A stretch of DNA of 64,000 nt from contig NZ_JAUSRH010000001.1 in assembly GCF_030811715.1 (NCBI RefSeq), positions 124,001-188,000 of the forward strand, written 5' to 3'. Positions 62,307 through 64,000 of the stretch are shown piece after piece. The notes below the pieces were generated by a model. It made no database searches. It saw nothing but the letters and a program-made list of their open reading frames with translations, and was not told where the DNA came from. Within the stretch, counting starts at the first letter, position 1; every line of letters begins with the position of its first letter. The position numbers and the translations under genes are program-made. This DNA comes from Sinomonas atrocyanea (GTDB lineage Bacteria; Actinomycetota; Actinomycetes; Actinomycetales; Micrococcaceae).

Positions 62307-64000
62307 ATGAACACTCCACGCACCGCAGCCCTCGGCCCGCGCGCGGGCCTCGCCGAGCGCCTCGCCACCGGTGGCGCCCGCTTCCGGGCCATGCCCCTGG
62401 GCTCCAAGATCTCCCTCGGCTTCCTCGTCCTCATCGTCCTCGTGGCGGCCTTCGGCCCGATGCTCGCCCCCTATGGGGAGAACGAGTCCTTCATCCCGAA
62501 GACGGCGCCGGGCCCCGAGCACTTCTTCGGCACCGACCTCGGCGGCCGCGACGTCTTCACCCGGCTCCTCTACGGCGCGCGCGTCTCGATCATCATCGGC
62601 CTCGGCGCTGTGGCCCTCGCCGTCGTCATCGGCGCGGTCCTCGGCGCGGTCGCGGCCACGAGCCGCAAGTGGGCCGACGAGACGGCCATGCGCATCCTCG
62701 ACGTCGTCATGGCGTTCCCCGGCATCGCGCTCGCCGCGGCGCTCATGTTCGCGCTCTCCGGCGGCGCCCTGGGCCTGTTCGGCTCGACCGTGCCCGTGAT
62801 CATCCTCTCGATCGCGATCGTCTACTCCCCACAGCTGGCCCGCGTCGTCCGCGCCAACGTGCTCGCCCAGTACGGGGAGGACTACGTCCGCGCCGAGCGC
62901 GTGATCGGCGCGGGCCGGTTCTACATCCTCACGAGGCACATCGTCCGCAACACGGCAGCGCCCGTGCTCGTGTTCGCCACCGTCATGGTCGCGGACGCGA
63001 TCATCCTCGAGGCCTCGCTCTCCTTCCTCGGCGCCGGCGTGCAGCAGCCCGCGGCCTCGTGGGGCAACGTCATGAGCGACGGCCGGCAGCTCGTCTTCGC
63101 CGGCGGCTGGTGGCCCACCACCTTCGGCGGCATCACGATCCTGCTCACCGTCCTCGCGCTGAACATCCTCGCCGAGGGCCTCACGGACGCGATGGTGAAT
63201 CCTCGCCTCCGCCGCGCCCCGCGGGTGAAGGACGACGACGGCTCGGCGGCCAGCGTCGCCGGCGCGGCCGTCGAGGGGCTCGCCGCCGGGAGGCCTGCGC
63301 CCGCCGACGCCGCCGGCGAGCTCGGCACGGGGGCGATCGGCGCCGTCGGGCGCCTCGACGCGGACCCGACCGCCCTGCTGGACCTCGAGCTGGCCAAGCT
63401 CGCCGAGGCCGAGGCCGGCCGCACCGACCGCCTCCCGCAGGTCGCCCCGGGCGCGAAGACCGTCCTGACGGTCGAGGACCTCTCCATCCGGTTCCCCTCC
63501 CGCTACGGCGACGTGCCGCTCGTCGACGGGGTCTCGTTCACCGTCCGCGAGGGCGAGACGATGGCGCTCGTCGGCGAGTCCGGCTGCGGCAAGTCGATCA
63601 CCTCGCTCGCCGTCATGGGCCTCCAGGCGCCCACCGCCGTGCTCTCCGGCTCGATCCGCTTCGAGGGCCGGGAGCTGCTGACCAACAGCCCCAAGGAGCG
63701 GAGCAGGCGCTACGAGGGCCTGCGCGGGGAGCAGATCGCCATGATCTACCAGGACTCCCTCAGCGCGCTGAACCCGTCCATGCTCATCAAGGACCAGTTG
63801 GAGCAGCTCACGCGCCGCAACGGCCGCAAGACCCCGCGCGAGCTCCTCGAGCTCGTCAGGCTGAACCCGAACCGCACGCTGCGCTCGTACCCGCACGATC
63901 TCTCCGGCGGCCAGCGGCAGCGCGTCGTGATCGCGATGGCCCTCTCCCGCTCGCCCAAGATCGTGGTCGCGGACGAGCGCTGGACGTCACCGTGCAGAAG
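62307..64000 (+). CDS. ABC permease-ATPase fusion (DppC-DppD type), runs off the window, apparent frameshift at the end
   Basis: Open from ATG 62307 to the window end (564 codons). Residues about 1-300 are a DppC-type permease (EAA loop VIGAGRFYILTRHIVRNTA near 200). A 70-residue linker (about 305-375, Ala/Gly/Glu-rich) leads to a DppD-type ATPase: Walker A GESGCGKS near 422, Q-loop IYQDSLSALNPS, signature LSGGQRQR near 533 and Walker B IVVADE near 552-557. Right after ADE the expected PTTALDVTVQ is broken: ALDVTVQK is encoded in another frame (63977-64000), as if about 10 bases were lost. Either a recent mutation or a sequence error. Confidence 0.85.
   Translation, partial: MNTPRTAALGPRAGLAERLATGGARFRAMPLGSKISLGFLVLIVLVAAFGPMLAPYGENESFIPKTAPGPEHFFGTDLGGRDVFTRLLYGARVSIIIGLGAVALAVVIGAVLGAVAATSRKWADETAMRILDVVMAFPGIALAAALMFALSGGALGLFGSTVPVIILSIAIVYSPQLARVVRANVLAQYGEDYVRAERVIGAGRFYILTRHIVRNTAAPVLVFATVMVADAIILEASLSFLGAGVQQPAASWGNVMSDGRQLVFAGGWWPTTFGGITILLTVLALNILAEGLTDAMVNPRLRRAPRVKDDDGSAASVAGAAVEGLAAGRPAPADAAGELGTGAIGAVGRLDADPTALLDLELAKLAEAEAGRTDRLPQVAPGAKTVLTVEDLSIRFPSRYGDVPLVDGVSFTVREGETMALVGESGCGKSITSLAVMGLQAPTAVLSGSIRFEGRELLTNSPKERSRRYEGLRGEQIAMIYQDSLSALNPSMLIKDQLEQLTRRNGRKTPRELLELVRLNPNRTLRSYPHDLSGGQRQRVVIAMALSRSPKIVVADERWTSPCR

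Noticed and set aside
62307-63300. Separate DppC and DppD genes
   Set aside because: Codon-by-codon reading from 62307 shows no stop between the permease and ATPase domains, so a fusion is annotated.
61239-63896. 885-codon minus-strand open frame across the ABC permease genes
   Set aside because: Shadow frame; the plus strand encodes intact permease and ATPase motifs.

Overview
The window is high-GC DNA with almost every base assigned to a gene, frequent ATGA/GTGA stop-start overlaps, GTG and TTG starts, several apparently leaderless genes, a Bpa proteasome activator with a GQYL tail and an HspR-type HAIR box. This fits Actinomycetota; the gene set (CstA/YbdD, GTP-type PckG, RecQ with a phosphoribosyltransferase tail, PoxB, NsrR-Hmp) suggests a Micrococcaceae member such as Arthrobacter or Sinomonas. 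That placement is inference. No phage, IS element, rRNA or CRISPR was seen; it reads as ordinary chromosome with three tRNA genes.

Layout. 1-775: 3' part of a GT9 glycosyltransferase. 914-5876: a SigB/SigF-type sigma factor beside stress-flavoured genes (disordered acidic protein, topoisomerase IB, GSP39-like SDR, DUF2795 protein, membrane coiled-coil protein), then a Vsr endonuclease. 6563-13896: a tightly overlapping oxidoreductase operon (4-TM protein, gluconate dehydrogenase subunit 3-like, GMC oxidoreductase, YdaP-like TPP enzyme, enolase-superfamily enzyme) followed by an MFS transporter. Five sites matching the actinobacterial SigB/SigF promoter pattern (GNNT-N15-17-GGGTAN) occur between 2300 and 12393, so this may be a local general-stress regulon that includes a sugar or sugar-acid oxidation pathway. 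13893-18273: an Mrp-like cation/proton antiporter in Mbh order (E-F-G-DUF4040-[A tail+B fusion]-C-D).

18290-26049 (mostly minus strand): rhodanese, aldo/keto reductase, bpa and partner, ybdD-cstA, quinone oxidoreductase, tRNA-Ser(TGA), DUF559 protein. 26238-36127: VOC protein, a large secreted nuclease/5'-nucleotidase, FAD/NAD(P)-binding protein and prolyl oligopeptidase. 36205-45497: tRNA-Ser(GCT), anchored surface protein, RecQ-PRTase, acetolactate-synthase-like TPP enzyme, phosphomannomutase, EamA/LysR pair. 45508-47358: NsrR and flavohemoglobin (nitric oxide defence) with a strong palindrome between them.

47453-57230: NAD(P)-binding protein, PoxB, a HAIR-controlled ClpC-like unfoldase, a PEP-synthase-like protein and PckG, together touching the pyruvate/PEP node. 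57525-64000: tRNA-Arg(ACG), an alpha/beta hydrolase and FadR-type regulator divergent from a peptide-type ABC transporter (Tat lipoprotein binding protein, permease, and a permease-ATPase fusion running off the end). The last 25 bases carry an apparent 10-base deletion just after Walker B.

The observations most worth following are the clustered SigB-like promoters with the oxidoreductase operon, the Mbh-ordered antiporter with its fusion subunit, the nested palindromes at 52709-52806, the dispersed hairpin family, the G10 tract in the peptidase gene, and the terminal frameshift.
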